Assembly (NCBI GenBank): GCA_036504235.1
Contig: DASXVN010000002.1
Location: 1-43,388 of the forward strand
Origin: Zipacnadum sp036504235
Lineage (GTDB): Bacteria; Armatimonadota; Zipacnadia; Zipacnadales; Zipacnadaceae
Reading direction: 5' to 3'
DNA length: 43,388 nucleotides
Shown here: positions 1 through 8,478 of the stretch, piece after piece
Layout of the letters: the number at the start of each line of letters is the position of its first letter
How positions within the stretch are numbered: the stretch's first letter is position 1
Notes under the pieces: model-generated
Databases searched by the model: none
Told to the model about the DNA's origin: nothing
What the model saw: only the letters and a program-made list of their open reading frames with translations
Translations under genes and position numbers: made by a program

Positions 1-109
1 CCCGCCGTCGGTAAGCCAACGTTAGCGTCGGCGGGGTACGAGCCCCCCCCTACAGTACAGCAACGGCAACGGCGCACCGGCGATACGCCGGTGCCACCGA
101 ACCTCGCCT
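1..109. repeat. Window-end repeat: R2 plus R7 copies
   Basis: This stretch downstream of the GH57 gene has no gene. Positions 1-53 are an R2 copy in minus orientation. Its outer part can fold, because CCCGCCG at 1-7 pairs with CGGCGGG at 29-35. Positions 82-102 are an R7 hairpin. Positions 2-53 match the reverse complement of the last 52 bases of the window apart from a few mismatches and a one-base shift. Confidence 0.8.
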
Positions 110-1846
110 TCACGCCGGGTTCTGCACCTCGGCGAACCAGGCCGGCTCTATCTCCGGGAAGGGGCGGTCGCGGCTTTGCAGGTCGCCGAAGTAGGACCAC
201 TCCTCCTCGCTGATCATCTCGCCCCGGGCGTAGCGGCGGGCCATATCCGCCACGCGCTTGTAGTCGCCGTGGTGATGGGCCACCCGCTCGCCGGCGTAGT
301 CGCGGGCCGACCAGGTGGTAATCAGGAAGGGCCAGTCGGAGGCCTGCAGGAGCAGCAGCACCCGCTCGGCCTGGCGGACCAGCGCGGACATCGCCGGGTC
401 GTGGCCGTAGCCGTGATCGGCGAGCAGGGCGCGGAAATCCTGCTCCGCGTCGTAAATGAGACCCCAGACCCAGTTGACGTCCGGGTTCAGCCAGACATGA
501 TGCCCGCCGCCCGCGCCCCACGAGCCCTCGGGGAGGGCCAGCGCGGTCTCCGGCGCGTTGCGGGCCAGGTAGCCGGAAGCGGTGACCACCTCGATCTCCG
601 GGTCCTGGTGCATCCAGCGTAGGACGTGAGTCAAAAAGCGCGGGCCCTCGTGCCACCAGTGGCCGAACAGTTCGGCGTCAAAGGGCGCGCACAGCACCGG
701 CCGGCGGCCGCCCGGATGCGGCTGCGAGCGCAGGGTCTCCTTGACCGACCACAGGAAGTTGCCGGCATGCTCGCGGACGCGACCCTCCGCCCACTCCGGG
801 TGATACTCGGCCTTGTCGCCCAGGGCGCAGTCGCCGCCGGTGACGCGCCAGTAGCGCAGGTCGCCGGGCAGGTGCTTCTTGTGGAACTCCAGATAGTCGC
901 CGTCGCCCGGGTAGCCGTGCTCGCCGCTCCAGACCTTCAGCCCGGTCGCGGGGTCGCGGACCAGGATCGCCACGGGCGGGTGATTCTCGTAGTAATGCCC
1001 CACGAAATACGGGAAGTAGGGGCTCTTCGTGCCGTAATAGGGGCGCGGCTCGCGGGACTTGCGGACCCGACCCCAGGCCTTGCCCAGGGTGTCGCTCCAG
1101 TCAATGTCCACCGGCTCCGGCGGGCCGCCGGTGAGCATGTGGGTGTCCACGATGAAGTAGTCAATCCCGTTTTCGGCCAGGAACTCCTCCACGCCCTTGC
1201 GGGGCTGGGGAGTCTCGGGGCCGCGGATGGCGGGGGGCGGAGCCCAGTTCGCCCGCGGCCGGTAGGCGCACTCGGGCAGCCAGAAGCCGCGCGGGCGCCG
1301 GCCGAAGCAGCGCTCAAAAGTGCTGACCGCCTGGCGCACCTGAAGCTGCACGGAGCCGTCCTCGTGGAGCAGCGGCAGGTAGCCGTGGGTCGCGCCGCAG
1401 ACCATCAGCTCGATATTCCCGGCGTCCTGATGGCGGCGAAACTGGGCGATGAGGTCGCGGCCGTAACGGTTATCGTAGGAGTCAATCAGGGCGCGGTAGT
1501 GGTCCTGCCAGCGGCGGGCCAGGTACTCGCGGTGCCCGTCGCCCCAGGCGCGGAACTCGCCCTCATCGCGCTCGGCGGCGTGGACCTTCTCCCACAGGTA
1601 GTTGAGAAACCAGTCGCGGAAACGGTCATCGGTAAGCTGCTCGAGCGTGATGGCCGAAAAACTGATGGTGATCGAGGCGGGAATGCCCTCAAACTCCAGC
1701 TCCTCCAGCATCCACAGCAGCGGAATGTACGTGTCCGCGGCGGCCTCGTAGAGCATTTGGCTCCCGTGCGGCCAGGTGCCGTGCCCCAGCACGTAGGGGA
1801 TGTGGCTATGCAAAATCAGCGCGAAACAACCGACAGGTTCAGGCAT
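110..1846 (-). CDS. GH57 family 1,4-alpha-glucan branching enzyme with DUF1957 domain
   Basis: Predicted cytoplasmic glycoside hydrolase family 57 enzyme of 578 residues that makes alpha-1,6 branches in glycogen-like alpha-glucan. Visible GH57 motifs are HSHIPYV (about 13-19), CGATHGY (150-156), FWLPECAYRP with the presumed nucleophile Glu192, and APFDAELFGHWW with the presumed acid/base Asp390. The C-terminal part has the DUF1957-type helical region (HHVWLNPDVNW, then QASDWPFL). There is no signal peptide. The ATG at 1846 is chosen over a start 24 codons upstream because AAAGGGG precedes it at about 5 bases and the family begins with the short strand that leads into HSHIP. The gene stands alone on the minus strand, divergent from the phosphodiester glycosidase gene. 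Family assignment is firm; branching rather than amylase activity is inferred from the DUF1957 architecture. Confidence 0.9.
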   Translation of the reverse strand: MPEPVGCFALILHSHIPYVLGHGTWPHGSQMLYEAAADTYIPLLWMLEELEFEGIPASITISFSAITLEQLTDDRFRDWFLNYLWEKVHAAERDEGEFRAWGDGHREYLARRWQDHYRALIDSYDNRYGRDLIAQFRRHQDAGNIELMVCGATHGYLPLLHEDGSVQLQVRQAVSTFERCFGRRPRGFWLPECAYRPRANWAPPPAIRGPETPQPRKGVEEFLAENGIDYFIVDTHMLTGGPPEPVDIDWSDTLGKAWGRVRKSREPRPYYGTKSPYFPYFVGHYYENHPPVAILVRDPATGLKVWSGEHGYPGDGDYLEFHKKHLPGDLRYWRVTGGDCALGDKAEYHPEWAEGRVREHAGNFLWSVKETLRSQPHPGGRRPVLCAPFDAELFGHWWHEGPRFLTHVLRWMHQDPEIEVVTASGYLARNAPETALALPEGSWGAGGGHHVWLNPDVNWVWGLIYDAEQDFRALLADHGYGHDPAMSALVRQAERVLLLLQASDWPFLITTWSARDYAGERVAHHHGDYKRVADMARRYARGEMISEEEWSYFGDLQSRDRPFPEIEPAWFAEVQNPA

Positions 1847-2121
1847 AAGGACCCCTTTCGTCTGTATCTTCGCCACCGGAGGGGGGCGAAACCTCCGTAG
1901 CAGCATATCTCGCGCCAAGTCGTCCGTAGCCGTTCGCCGTTGCCGTTGTAGGGGCGGAGGCTCTGGCCTCCGCCCGCGCCTGCCGCTGAACGCAGGCCTA
2001 TTCGCCCCGGCGGTAGGTGAGCGGTGGCCGCGGGCGGAGGCCGGAGCCTCCGCCCCTACGGGGAAACGGCCCAGCTACCGGAGGGCAGGGCGGCAGCCCC
2101 GGGAGGGCGAAATCTGGCGGC
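1847..2121. repeat. Divergent intergenic region with complete R1 palindrome
   Basis: The gap holds R8 heptamers at 1926-1947 followed by a complete R1 element at 1948-2059. The left arm 1948-1978 and right arm 2029-2059 are reverse complements at 30 of 31 positions. The single difference is at the tip of the inner hairpin (GGCTCTGGCC against GGCTCCGGCC). GGGGAAACGGCC follows the right arm. No clear promoter was seen for either flanking gene. Confidence 0.85.
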
Positions 2122-2988
2122 ATGACCTTACGACGTACGCTAGGCTGTCTGGGTGCGCTGGTGGCGGTGAGCGTGGCGGGGTGGTGGATCTACCACCGAG
2201 AGGACCTGCGGCCGGCCGCTCCGCTGCGCAACGCCCTGGAGAACGCCCGGCCCGCCGCCGGCGCGGAGACTACTCTCTCGCCGGGTCGGCAGGAGGCCCC
2301 GCCCCCGGTAGCCACGCGCGGCTGGGAGCCGGTCGCGCCGGGAGTGGACCTCCGCGTGCAGTCGCTGGCGCAGGGCCTGGCGTGGCTGACCGCGGTGCGG
2401 CTGGACCCCAAGCAGGTGCGGGTGGAAGTGGTGGACCGGGCGGCGACGAAGCAGGAGCCGATCACCGCGCGCGCGCTGGCCGAGCAGCAGGGCGCGCTGG
2501 CGGCGATCAACGGCGGCTATTTCGACGAGCAGTGGCGCCCGCTGGGCCTGCTCATACATAAGGGGAAACAGACCCACCCGCTGCGCCGCGCGGACTGGGG
2601 CATATTCAGCGTCGGCCCGCGCGGGGCGCAGATTACCCACACCCGCCAGGGCGTGCCCCGCGGCGCGCAGGAGGCGCTGCAGTGCGGCCCGCGCCTGGTG
2701 ATTGCGGGCAAAGTGCCCCAGTTCAAGCCGGGCGACTCGGTCCGGGCGGGCATAGGAATCACGGCGCAGGGTCAGGTCGTCCTGGCGGTAACCACGCGCG
2801 GCTCGCTGTCCCTCCGCGACTGGGCGCGAGCGCTCCAGGCGGTCGGCTGCGTAGACGCGATGAACCTGGACGGGGGCCCCTCCTCGCAACTGTACCTGAA
2901 GGCCGGCAAAACGACGCGGGATCTGCCGGGATCATACGGGGTGCCGTCGCTCCTGCTGGTAAAGAACGGCCCTACCCGCCTTCGCTAA
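2122..2988 (+). CDS. Phosphodiester glycosidase (NAGPA/DUF2233) family protein
   Basis: Membrane-anchored or secreted protein of 288 residues. Residues about 5-25 are hydrophobic and act as signal or anchor. A proline- and alanine-rich linker follows, then the phosphodiester glycosidase domain of the NAGPA (uncovering-enzyme) family, known for cleaving sugar-1-phosphodiesters and common in exopolysaccharide or wall metabolism. Signature motifs are INGGYFD (129-135) and LDGGPSSQL (about 249-257). The substrate cannot be read from sequence. The ATG at 2122 is preferred because the hydrophobic segment follows it directly; upstream codons lie in repeat DNA. The ribosome-binding site is weak (GGGAGGG at 2101-2107, 14 bases upstream). 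The last codons and the stop lie in a reverse-oriented R6 repeat, so the C-terminal residues are repeat-derived. Confidence 0.85.
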   Translation: MTLRRTLGCLGALVAVSVAGWWIYHREDLRPAAPLRNALENARPAAGAETTLSPGRQEAPPPVATRGWEPVAPGVDLRVQSLAQGLAWLTAVRLDPKQVRVEVVDRAATKQEPITARALAEQQGALAAINGGYFDEQWRPLGLLIHKGKQTHPLRRADWGIFSVGPRGAQITHTRQGVPRGAQEALQCGPRLVIAGKVPQFKPGDSVRAGIGITAQGQVVLAVTTRGSLSLRDWARALQAVGCVDAMNLDGGPSSQLYLKAGKTTRDLPGSYGVPSLLLVKNGPTRLR

Positions 2989-3584
2989 AGCTACGGCGGG
3001 CGAGCCCCCTAGCCCCGCTGATGTCCTCGCCAATAGCCTTTGCCGTTCCCCCCTCTCCCCAGTCCGCGCGGGGAGAGGGGCCGGCGCTGCCCAACGGCCC
3101 TACCCCCTAACCCCCTCCCTAAAGGGAGGGGGAATCCTCCCGCTGGCGTCTCCGGCGTTAGCCGTTGCCGTTGCTCCCCCTCTCCCAAGGTCCCCCGCGG
3201 GAGAGGGGGCCGGGGGGCCTGTCCGCCGTAGCTTCAGCGAAGGCGGGTGAGGCAAGACTGGCGTCCTGCCTCCGCCTTCCGCTTCGACGCGGGCGGAGCA
3301 AGCTCCGCCCCTACGGGGAAACGGCCTGCCTCTACCTTTCCCCCCTCTCCCCTCTCCTGCCAGGAGAGAGGCCGGGGGTGAGGCCGGCCTGGCGCTGCCC
3401 CAACGGCCCTACCCCCTAACCCCCTCCCTGAAGGGAGGGGGAATCCTCCCGCTGGCGTGCTCATTCCTAGGCATTGCCGTTGCTCCCCCTCTCCCAAGGT
3501 CCCCCGCGGGAGAGGGGGCCGGGGGGTGAGGCCAGAACTGGCGTCCCGCCTCCCCCTTCCGCCCTCTCTCCTCCCCCCTTCCCC
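2989..3584. repeat. Repeat-dense gap (R6, R4, R3, R1 half, R4 again)
   Basis: No gene is supported here. In order it holds: the end of a reverse R6 copy; a CTCTCCCC..GGGGAGAG hairpin (about 3053-3078); R4 with CTGGCGTC (3094-3150); R8 and a CTCTCCC/GGGAGAG hairpin (3155-3215); R6 (about 3228-3247); a right-half R1 (3289-3324); R3 (about 3342-3390); a second R4 (3403-3458); and a second CTCTCCC/GGGAGAG hairpin (about 3486-3530). The R4 + R8 + hairpin block occurs twice. Apparent reading frames here are repeat translations. Confidence 0.85.
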
Positions 3585-3614
3585 TTGACAGGTAGGCAAT
3601 ACACTGAATATACT
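3585..3614 (+). promoter_or_regulatory. Sigma70-type promoter for the polyferredoxin gene
   Basis: TTGACA at 3585-3590 and TATACT at 3609-3614 are separated by 18 bases, in a distinctly AT-rich patch amid GC-rich repeats. It lies 33 bases upstream of the ATG at 3647. It is the best promoter match on the plus strand. Confidence 0.75.
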
Positions 3615-3646
3615 ATCTATACTCTAATCCCCTCGAGGTGACGCCC

Positions 3647-4318
3647 ATGCCCCTTCACGCTCGCGCCCGCCGGACCACCGCCCACCGCGCTCGCCTGCAG
3701 TGGCTGCTCTGGATTGCCGTTCCCCTGGTCATCATCGGCGGCCAGTTCCACCCCTACCTGGGCTTCATCGTGCCGGTCGCGATGGTCACCGGGATGCTCA
3801 GCGGCGCTTTCCGCGGGCGTTGGGCCTGCGGCTGGATCTGCCCACGCGGCGGCTTCTTGGAGCGGTTCATGGCCCGCCTCAGCTTCCGTCGCCGCGTCCC
3901 GGGCCTCCTGCGCGGCTACGGTTTTCGCTGGCCGGTCTTCGCCGCCTTGATGAGCTTCATGGTCTACCGTATCTCCCTCCAGCCGGACAGCGCCGCCCAC
4001 TGGGGCGCGGTGTTTGTCTCCATGTGCGCAATCACCACGGGCATCGGTCTGCTCCTGGGCGTCCTCTACCAGCCCCGGGCCTGGTGCGCGATCTGTCCGG
4101 TAGGCACTTTCGCCGGCGCTGTCGGCGGTCACAAACACGCGCTGACCATCGCGGAGGGCTGCGTCTCCTGCCGCCGCTGCGAGAAAGTCTGCCCCCTGAA
4201 CCTGGAGATCGCCAAGCACGCGGAGGCCGGAGTTTTGGAGAACCGCGACTGCGTCCATTGCCACGAGTGCATCAAGGCCTGCCCCAAGCAACTCCTCGAC
4301 TTCGACCGGGCAGCCTAG
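3647..4318 (+). CDS. Membrane 4Fe-4S binding protein (NapH/MauN/NosR-C-like polyferredoxin)
   Basis: Inner-membrane electron-transfer protein of 223 residues. Hydrophobic spans are visible near 18-32, 38-54, 95-108 and 120-141. Two CxxxCP-type motifs of the NapH/NosR family are present: CGWICPRG (Cys61, Cys65) and CAICPVG (Cys147, Cys150). The C-terminal domain has two ferredoxin-type 4Fe-4S sites: Cys172/175/178 with Cys182, and Cys202/205/208 with Cys212. Proteins of this kind pass electrons between the quinol pool or ferredoxin and a periplasmic partner. Here the partner is unknown, since no nap, nos or mau genes are adjacent. The ATG at 3647 has GAGGTG 6 bases upstream; an in-frame GTG at 3638 lies inside that site and is less likely. 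It appears to be a single-gene unit with its own promoter. Confidence 0.85.
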   Translation: MPLHARARRTTAHRARLQWLLWIAVPLVIIGGQFHPYLGFIVPVAMVTGMLSGAFRGRWACGWICPRGGFLERFMARLSFRRRVPGLLRGYGFRWPVFAALMSFMVYRISLQPDSAAHWGAVFVSMCAITTGIGLLLGVLYQPRAWCAICPVGTFAGAVGGHKHALTIAEGCVSCRRCEKVCPLNLEIAKHAEAGVLENRDCVHCHECIKACPKQLLDFDRAA

Positions 4319-4629
4319 GGTCGCCGGGTAGCCGTCGCCGTTTGCCGTCAGCCGCTGTAGGGGCGGCTCCCGCGGTGTCCGCACCGCGACTGCCGCCCGC
4401 TCGCTGCCTGTAACCTAGCGAGCGGGCGTGTGTGCCTCCGCTAACGCTCCGCCAAACGCGCCCCTACGGGGAAACGGCCTCGCCCCCAGCCGCTGTCGTT
4501 CCCCCCTCTCCTGCCAGGAGAGGGGCCGGGGGTGAGGCCGGCCTTCCGCATCCCCACGCAGGAATCTCCCGCCCTCCCCGGCGAATGGTATGGGCAACTG
4601 CTCTGCACCCCTGCCCAGGAGGAAAACCC
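4319..4629. repeat. Gap with R8, variant R1 and R3
   Basis: R8 heptamers (about 4331-4356) lead into an R1 variant at 4357-4467. Its outer arms are GTAGGGGCG / CGCCCCTAC, and it has an internal hairpin, CCCGCTCGCT...AGCGAGCGGG. R3 follows at 4501-4543. The last 85 bases (GC-rich, no clear promoter) end in the ribosome-binding site AGGAGG of the next gene. Confidence 0.8.
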
Positions 4630-7600
4630 ATGCTCCAGCCGAGTCGCCTCGCCCGACTTGCGGTGCCGTGCGCCGGTTTCCTGCTGCTCGCCCTGCTGCC
4701 CGGCCTGGGGGGCGCCGCTCCCGCCCCTGCGGCCTCCTCCCCCATCTGGAACGTCCCCGGCGACGTGCCTGCGATGATGTCCGCCTGCAAAGACATACCG
4801 GCGCTGTTCAACTTCAGCCGGGATGGCTACAAGTCCATCGAGTGCGGCTACCAGGCGATCCTGCTGGGCTCCCAGATACCTATCGCGCCCGCGGCGCATA
4901 TCCCCTGGGCCCGGCCCTATGCCCAGGGTCCGCTCAAGATTCTCACCATCTGCATGTTCGGCAACGCGCCCAACGACACGCGCCAGATCGCGCAGGTCGC
5001 GCGTGAGTTGGACTGCGATATGCGCTTCGTGCTCATCGCCGACACCGCGACCCACACCGACTGGGGCGCGGACGAGGCCTACCGCCTGGGCTACCTCGCC
5101 GAGCAGGCCCGCACCGCCCTGCGGGAGGAGTACGACGTCATCCTGCTCGCGATGGGCACCTATGCGCCGAGCTTTGGCTATCCCCAGGCGCGGAACTCCT
5201 TCCCCGATGACGTGTACCAGACGATCCTCGACAAGACCCGCGCCGGCACCGGTCTGGTCTTCGTTGGCAGCAACCTCGGCGGCTGGTGGGTGGACAAGAC
5301 GCCGCTCAAGGAGGCCACGCCCGCCACGTTGGTAGGCACCGGCCGCTACGTCGACGTCCCGAACGTGCAGCCCGGTCCCGACCTCAAGTTCCTGGACGGC
5401 GCTCCCCTCGGCGACCTGCCCGTCCGGGCCGCGACCGCAGCCGCCCGCAACGCTCTGCCGGTCTACGATTGGACGCCGCGCCCGGGCAGCCAGGTGGCCG
5501 CCACAGAAAGCGGCCGGCCCCTCGTCGTCTGCGGCCAGTATGGGCAGGGCCGCACCGTCCTGCTCGGCTGGGACGGCACCCTCGCCCCGGTGAACAGCGA
5601 CCGGCCGCGCCTGCAGTACGAGCACGGCCTGGCCACGACCCTGCGCGCCATCACTTACGCCGCCGGCAAGGAGCCGGCCGTCGCGGTCGTCCCGGCCCCC
5701 GCGGAGTTCGCCGCGGGCGCTCCGGGCGCCGCCACCGTCGCCCTCTCCGGCCCCGGTACGCTCTACTGGACCGTCCGCGACGCCCAGTTTGAGACCCTGG
5801 CCGAGGGCAAGACCGCCGCGAGCGCCGGCGACTATCGCCTCGCGCTCCCGGCCCTCCCCGCCGGTAAGTACTGGCTGGACGTGATCGCCCGCAACCCCCA
5901 GGGCGCCTCCCTCGGCTGGGGCAGCGGTCCACTCACCGTGACCAGCGACCTCCAGGCGACCCTGGCTACCGACCGGCAGTCCTACAAAATCGGCGACACG
6001 GTCCACCTCACCGGCACCCTCAGCAACTCCTCCCCGGAGCGCACCCTCCAGGTGGAGATCCGCGACGCCACCGGCCGCGTCCTAGCTTCCAGTCCGACCA
6101 CGGGGCAGGCGAACTTCAGCTTCGACTACAAGATCGCCGACGCCAAGGTCTCGCCGCACACCGCGATCCTCACCGCCTCCCGGGGCGCGGCGCCGCTGCT
6201 ACGCGAGCAGACCACCTTTTACGTTCCGCTCAGCGACTGGACCGACTATGAGAACATACTGTGGGCGGGCACCTTCAGCGACCTCTCCACGGACGCCCGC
6301 GACGTGGCGGGTATCACCGCGGTCCTGGACGGCTGGGGCGAGGACCGCATGACCCCGATGAACGCGTCGGCCTACGGCATTCGCGCGGCGCGCATGAACG
6401 ATGGGGCGATTTCCCCTACCGCGATCCAGACCGACCCGGCGGCGGGCGACGCCAACCTGAATCTCCCCGGGGCGATCGCCGCCGCGCAGAAGTACGGCGC
6501 GATCTGCTGGGCCTTCCAGGATGAGCGCAACGCCGGCGAGGCCGGGCCGCCCAATGAGGAGGGTCTGCGTCGCTTCCACGCGTACCTTCAGGCGCAGTAC
6601 CAGACGCTCGCTGCGCTGAACGCCTCCTGGGACACCCAATACACCGACTGGAACGCGATCCCGGCCACTTTGACCAAGGACCTGACCCCGCAGACCAAGA
6701 ACCTCGCGCCCTGGGTGGACTTCCGCCTCTATGTCGCCGACCAGGTCTTTCAGGCCGATCAGCGGCACGCCAACGAGGTCCGCGCCGCGCTCGGTCCGCA
6801 GACTTACATCGGCATCGACGGCTTCACCACTTCGGGCCACGTCATTCCCTATGGCGGCACCGATATCGGCCGCTATCTGGAGACCGGCGTCTTCAACTTC
6901 TACTGCCCCTACGGCGACGACCTGATGATCGCCTCCCTGCTGCAGGGGCCGATGGTCAAATATATCGGCTGGGGCATGGCGCAGCCGACCTACTTCGGCT
7001 ACCCCTGGCGGGATGCCTTCCGCGGCCAGTGGGGCACCTTCCGCTTCTTCGGCCACACCTTCTTCAGCCAGTTCGGCTGGGTGCAACCGGCCGGCGGCTG
7101 GATTGGCGAGGGCACGAAGGAACTCCGCGAGGGCGTAGGCAAGGCCCTCATGGGCGCGCGGCGGCAACTGGCGCCCGTCGCGATTCTCTACAGCTACCCC
7201 TCGATGATGACGTGCTCCGCCGCCGGGGTCTGGGTCGAGGGCGAGAAGGGCAATGACCATGTCATGTGGCGTCCCGCGAGCTGGAGCCGCGAGTCCTTCG
7301 AGCGCGAGTTGACCCAGTCCGGGATCCCCTTCGGCTATGTCACCGATGGCCAGGTCGTCCGCGGCGGTCTGGCCGGCAAGAAGCTGCTCTTCCTCCCGCA
7401 CTTCATGAGCATGGCCCTCTCCGACGCCACCTGCGCCGCGATCAAGCAGTTCGTAGTGGACGGCGGCACGGTCATCTCCGACCTGGCCCCCGCGGTCTGC
7501 GACGAGCACGGTAAGCTGCGCGCGCACGGCGGCCTCGACGACCTCTTCGGCGTCACCCGCAGCGGCTTCGTCTACGATCAGCGCTACCCCGACTACCTGG

Positions 7601-8421
7601 TCGGCGTGACCGCCACGGACCCGCTGGTCCCGGCCAATGGCTGGTATATCGGCGAGTGGTTTGAAAAGAGCCTCCAGGTCACCGACGGCACCGCCCTGGG
7701 CAAGCACTGGTTCCTCGATATCCCGGCCTTCGTCACCAAGAAGACCGGTAAGGGCCAGGCGCTGCTCATGAACTTTCTGCAGACCAACACGGTTCGCCGC
7801 AACGGTCAGCCGGAGGACGATGACCTCAAGCTGATCCAGGCCTTCCTGCGCGCCGCCGGGGTCACCCCGCCGGTGGACGTAGTGGACGCCGCCGGCGCTT
7901 CGCTGCTCAAAAACTACGAGACCAACGTCCTGCAAGATGGCCCGGTCCAGTACGTCGGCGTCTACTGCGAGACCAGCCCGGACTATCCCGAGCAGATGAA
8001 GGTGGTCTTCCCCGAGGCCCGCGCCACCTACGACGTGCGCGCCGGTCGGTACCTGGGCATCGTCAAGGAGGCCGCGGTTCCCCTCAAGGCTTTCGGCGCG
8101 GCGCTCTTCGCCCGCCTGGACTACACCGTCACGGGCGTGAGCGTCACCGCTGCGCCCGCCGCGCGCGGCGCGGCCGTCGCGCTCAGCGTGAAGCTCGCCT
8201 TCCAGGGTACCACGCAGCCCGGCCGCCACGTGGTGCGTCTGGTGGTCACCGCGCCCGACGGCCGGCAGAGCTTCTTCTACACCCAGAACGTCAACACGAA
8301 AGAGGGTGCCTGGCGGGGCGAGATTCACACCGCCCTTAACGACCAGCCCGGCACGTGGACGGTGCAGGCCCGCGAGATCCTCAGCGGCGCCACGGCTCAG
8401 GCCAAATTCAAGCTCAGCTAG
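4630..8421 (+). CDS. Giant secreted GH42-like (beta-galactosidase-type) protein
   Basis: Secreted protein of 1263 residues with a signal peptide (residues 1 to about 35). An N-terminal glutamine-amidotransferase-like segment (about 65-325) is followed by Ig-like segments. A TIM-barrel region resembling GH42 (about 540-830) contains LNASWDTQYTDW (from 663) and DFRLYVADQ, typical of the GH42 fold. A second amidotransferase/trimerisation-like region follows (LLFLPHFMSMALSD, GGTVISDLAP), then a C-terminal Ig-like domain. FQDERNAGE (629-637) sits where GH42 enzymes have the acid/base Asn-Glu, but here it reads Asp631-Glu632, so catalysis is uncertain. The start at 4630 is fixed by AGGAGG 7 bases upstream and the signal peptide. 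A paralogue of similar size is encoded at 23729-27511. The secreted gene at 8479 follows after 57 bases. Sugar specificity cannot be told. Confidence 0.8.
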   Translation: MLQPSRLARLAVPCAGFLLLALLPGLGGAAPAPAASSPIWNVPGDVPAMMSACKDIPALFNFSRDGYKSIECGYQAILLGSQIPIAPAAHIPWARPYAQGPLKILTICMFGNAPNDTRQIAQVARELDCDMRFVLIADTATHTDWGADEAYRLGYLAEQARTALREEYDVILLAMGTYAPSFGYPQARNSFPDDVYQTILDKTRAGTGLVFVGSNLGGWWVDKTPLKEATPATLVGTGRYVDVPNVQPGPDLKFLDGAPLGDLPVRAATAAARNALPVYDWTPRPGSQVAATESGRPLVVCGQYGQGRTVLLGWDGTLAPVNSDRPRLQYEHGLATTLRAITYAAGKEPAVAVVPAPAEFAAGAPGAATVALSGPGTLYWTVRDAQFETLAEGKTAASAGDYRLALPALPAGKYWLDVIARNPQGASLGWGSGPLTVTSDLQATLATDRQSYKIGDTVHLTGTLSNSSPERTLQVEIRDATGRVLASSPTTGQANFSFDYKIADAKVSPHTAILTASRGAAPLLREQTTFYVPLSDWTDYENILWAGTFSDLSTDARDVAGITAVLDGWGEDRMTPMNASAYGIRAARMNDGAISPTAIQTDPAAGDANLNLPGAIAAAQKYGAICWAFQDERNAGEAGPPNEEGLRRFHAYLQAQYQTLAALNASWDTQYTDWNAIPATLTKDLTPQTKNLAPWVDFRLYVADQVFQADQRHANEVRAALGPQTYIGIDGFTTSGHVIPYGGTDIGRYLETGVFNFYCPYGDDLMIASLLQGPMVKYIGWGMAQPTYFGYPWRDAFRGQWGTFRFFGHTFFSQFGWVQPAGGWIGEGTKELREGVGKALMGARRQLAPVAILYSYPSMMTCSAAGVWVEGEKGNDHVMWRPASWSRESFERELTQSGIPFGYVTDGQVVRGGLAGKKLLFLPHFMSMALSDATCAAIKQFVVDGGTVISDLAPAVCDEHGKLRAHGGLDDLFGVTRSGFVYDQRYPDYLVGVTATDPLVPANGWYIGEWFEKSLQVTDGTALGKHWFLDIPAFVTKKTGKGQALLMNFLQTNTVRRNGQPEDDDLKLIQAFLRAAGVTPPVDVVDAAGASLLKNYETNVLQDGPVQYVGVYCETSPDYPEQMKVVFPEARATYDVRAGRYLGIVKEAAVPLKAFGAALFARLDYTVTGVSVTAAPAARGAAVALSVKLAFQGTTQPGRHVVRLVVTAPDGRQSFFYTQNVNTKEGAWRGEIHTALNDQPGTWTVQAREILSGATAQAKFKLS

Positions 8422-8433
8422 GAGCTAAGCGGG

Positions 8434-8478
8434 GAGAGGGCTGGGGGCCTGGCGCCTCCGGCCCGCCCCGGCCCTCTC
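8434..8478 (+). repeat. Hairpin abutting the next start codon
   Basis: GAGAGGGC and GGGG near 8434-8448 can pair with CCCC and GGCCCTCTC at about 8464-8478. The 3' arm touches the ATG at 8479, and no Shine-Dalgarno sequence lies between them. The sequence resembles a diverged R3 element. Confidence 0.6.

Noticed and set aside
176..1900. Long plus-strand open frames opposite the GH57 gene
   Set aside because: They are antisense to a gene with clear GH57 motifs, their translations are low in aromatic residues and rich in A/G/R/V, and no ribosome-binding site precedes them. High GC makes such open frames common.
3094..3130. R4 and R3 hairpins as rho-independent terminators
   Set aside because: Stems are strong but are followed by G/A-rich or GTGAGGC sequence instead of a T-run, and copies occur both before and after genes. 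They may still stop transcription by other means.
3040..3599. Short open frames in the repeat gap (for example at 3040, 3165 and 3234)
   Set aside because: The translations are Pro/Arg/Gly repeats encoded by R3, R4 and R6 hairpins.
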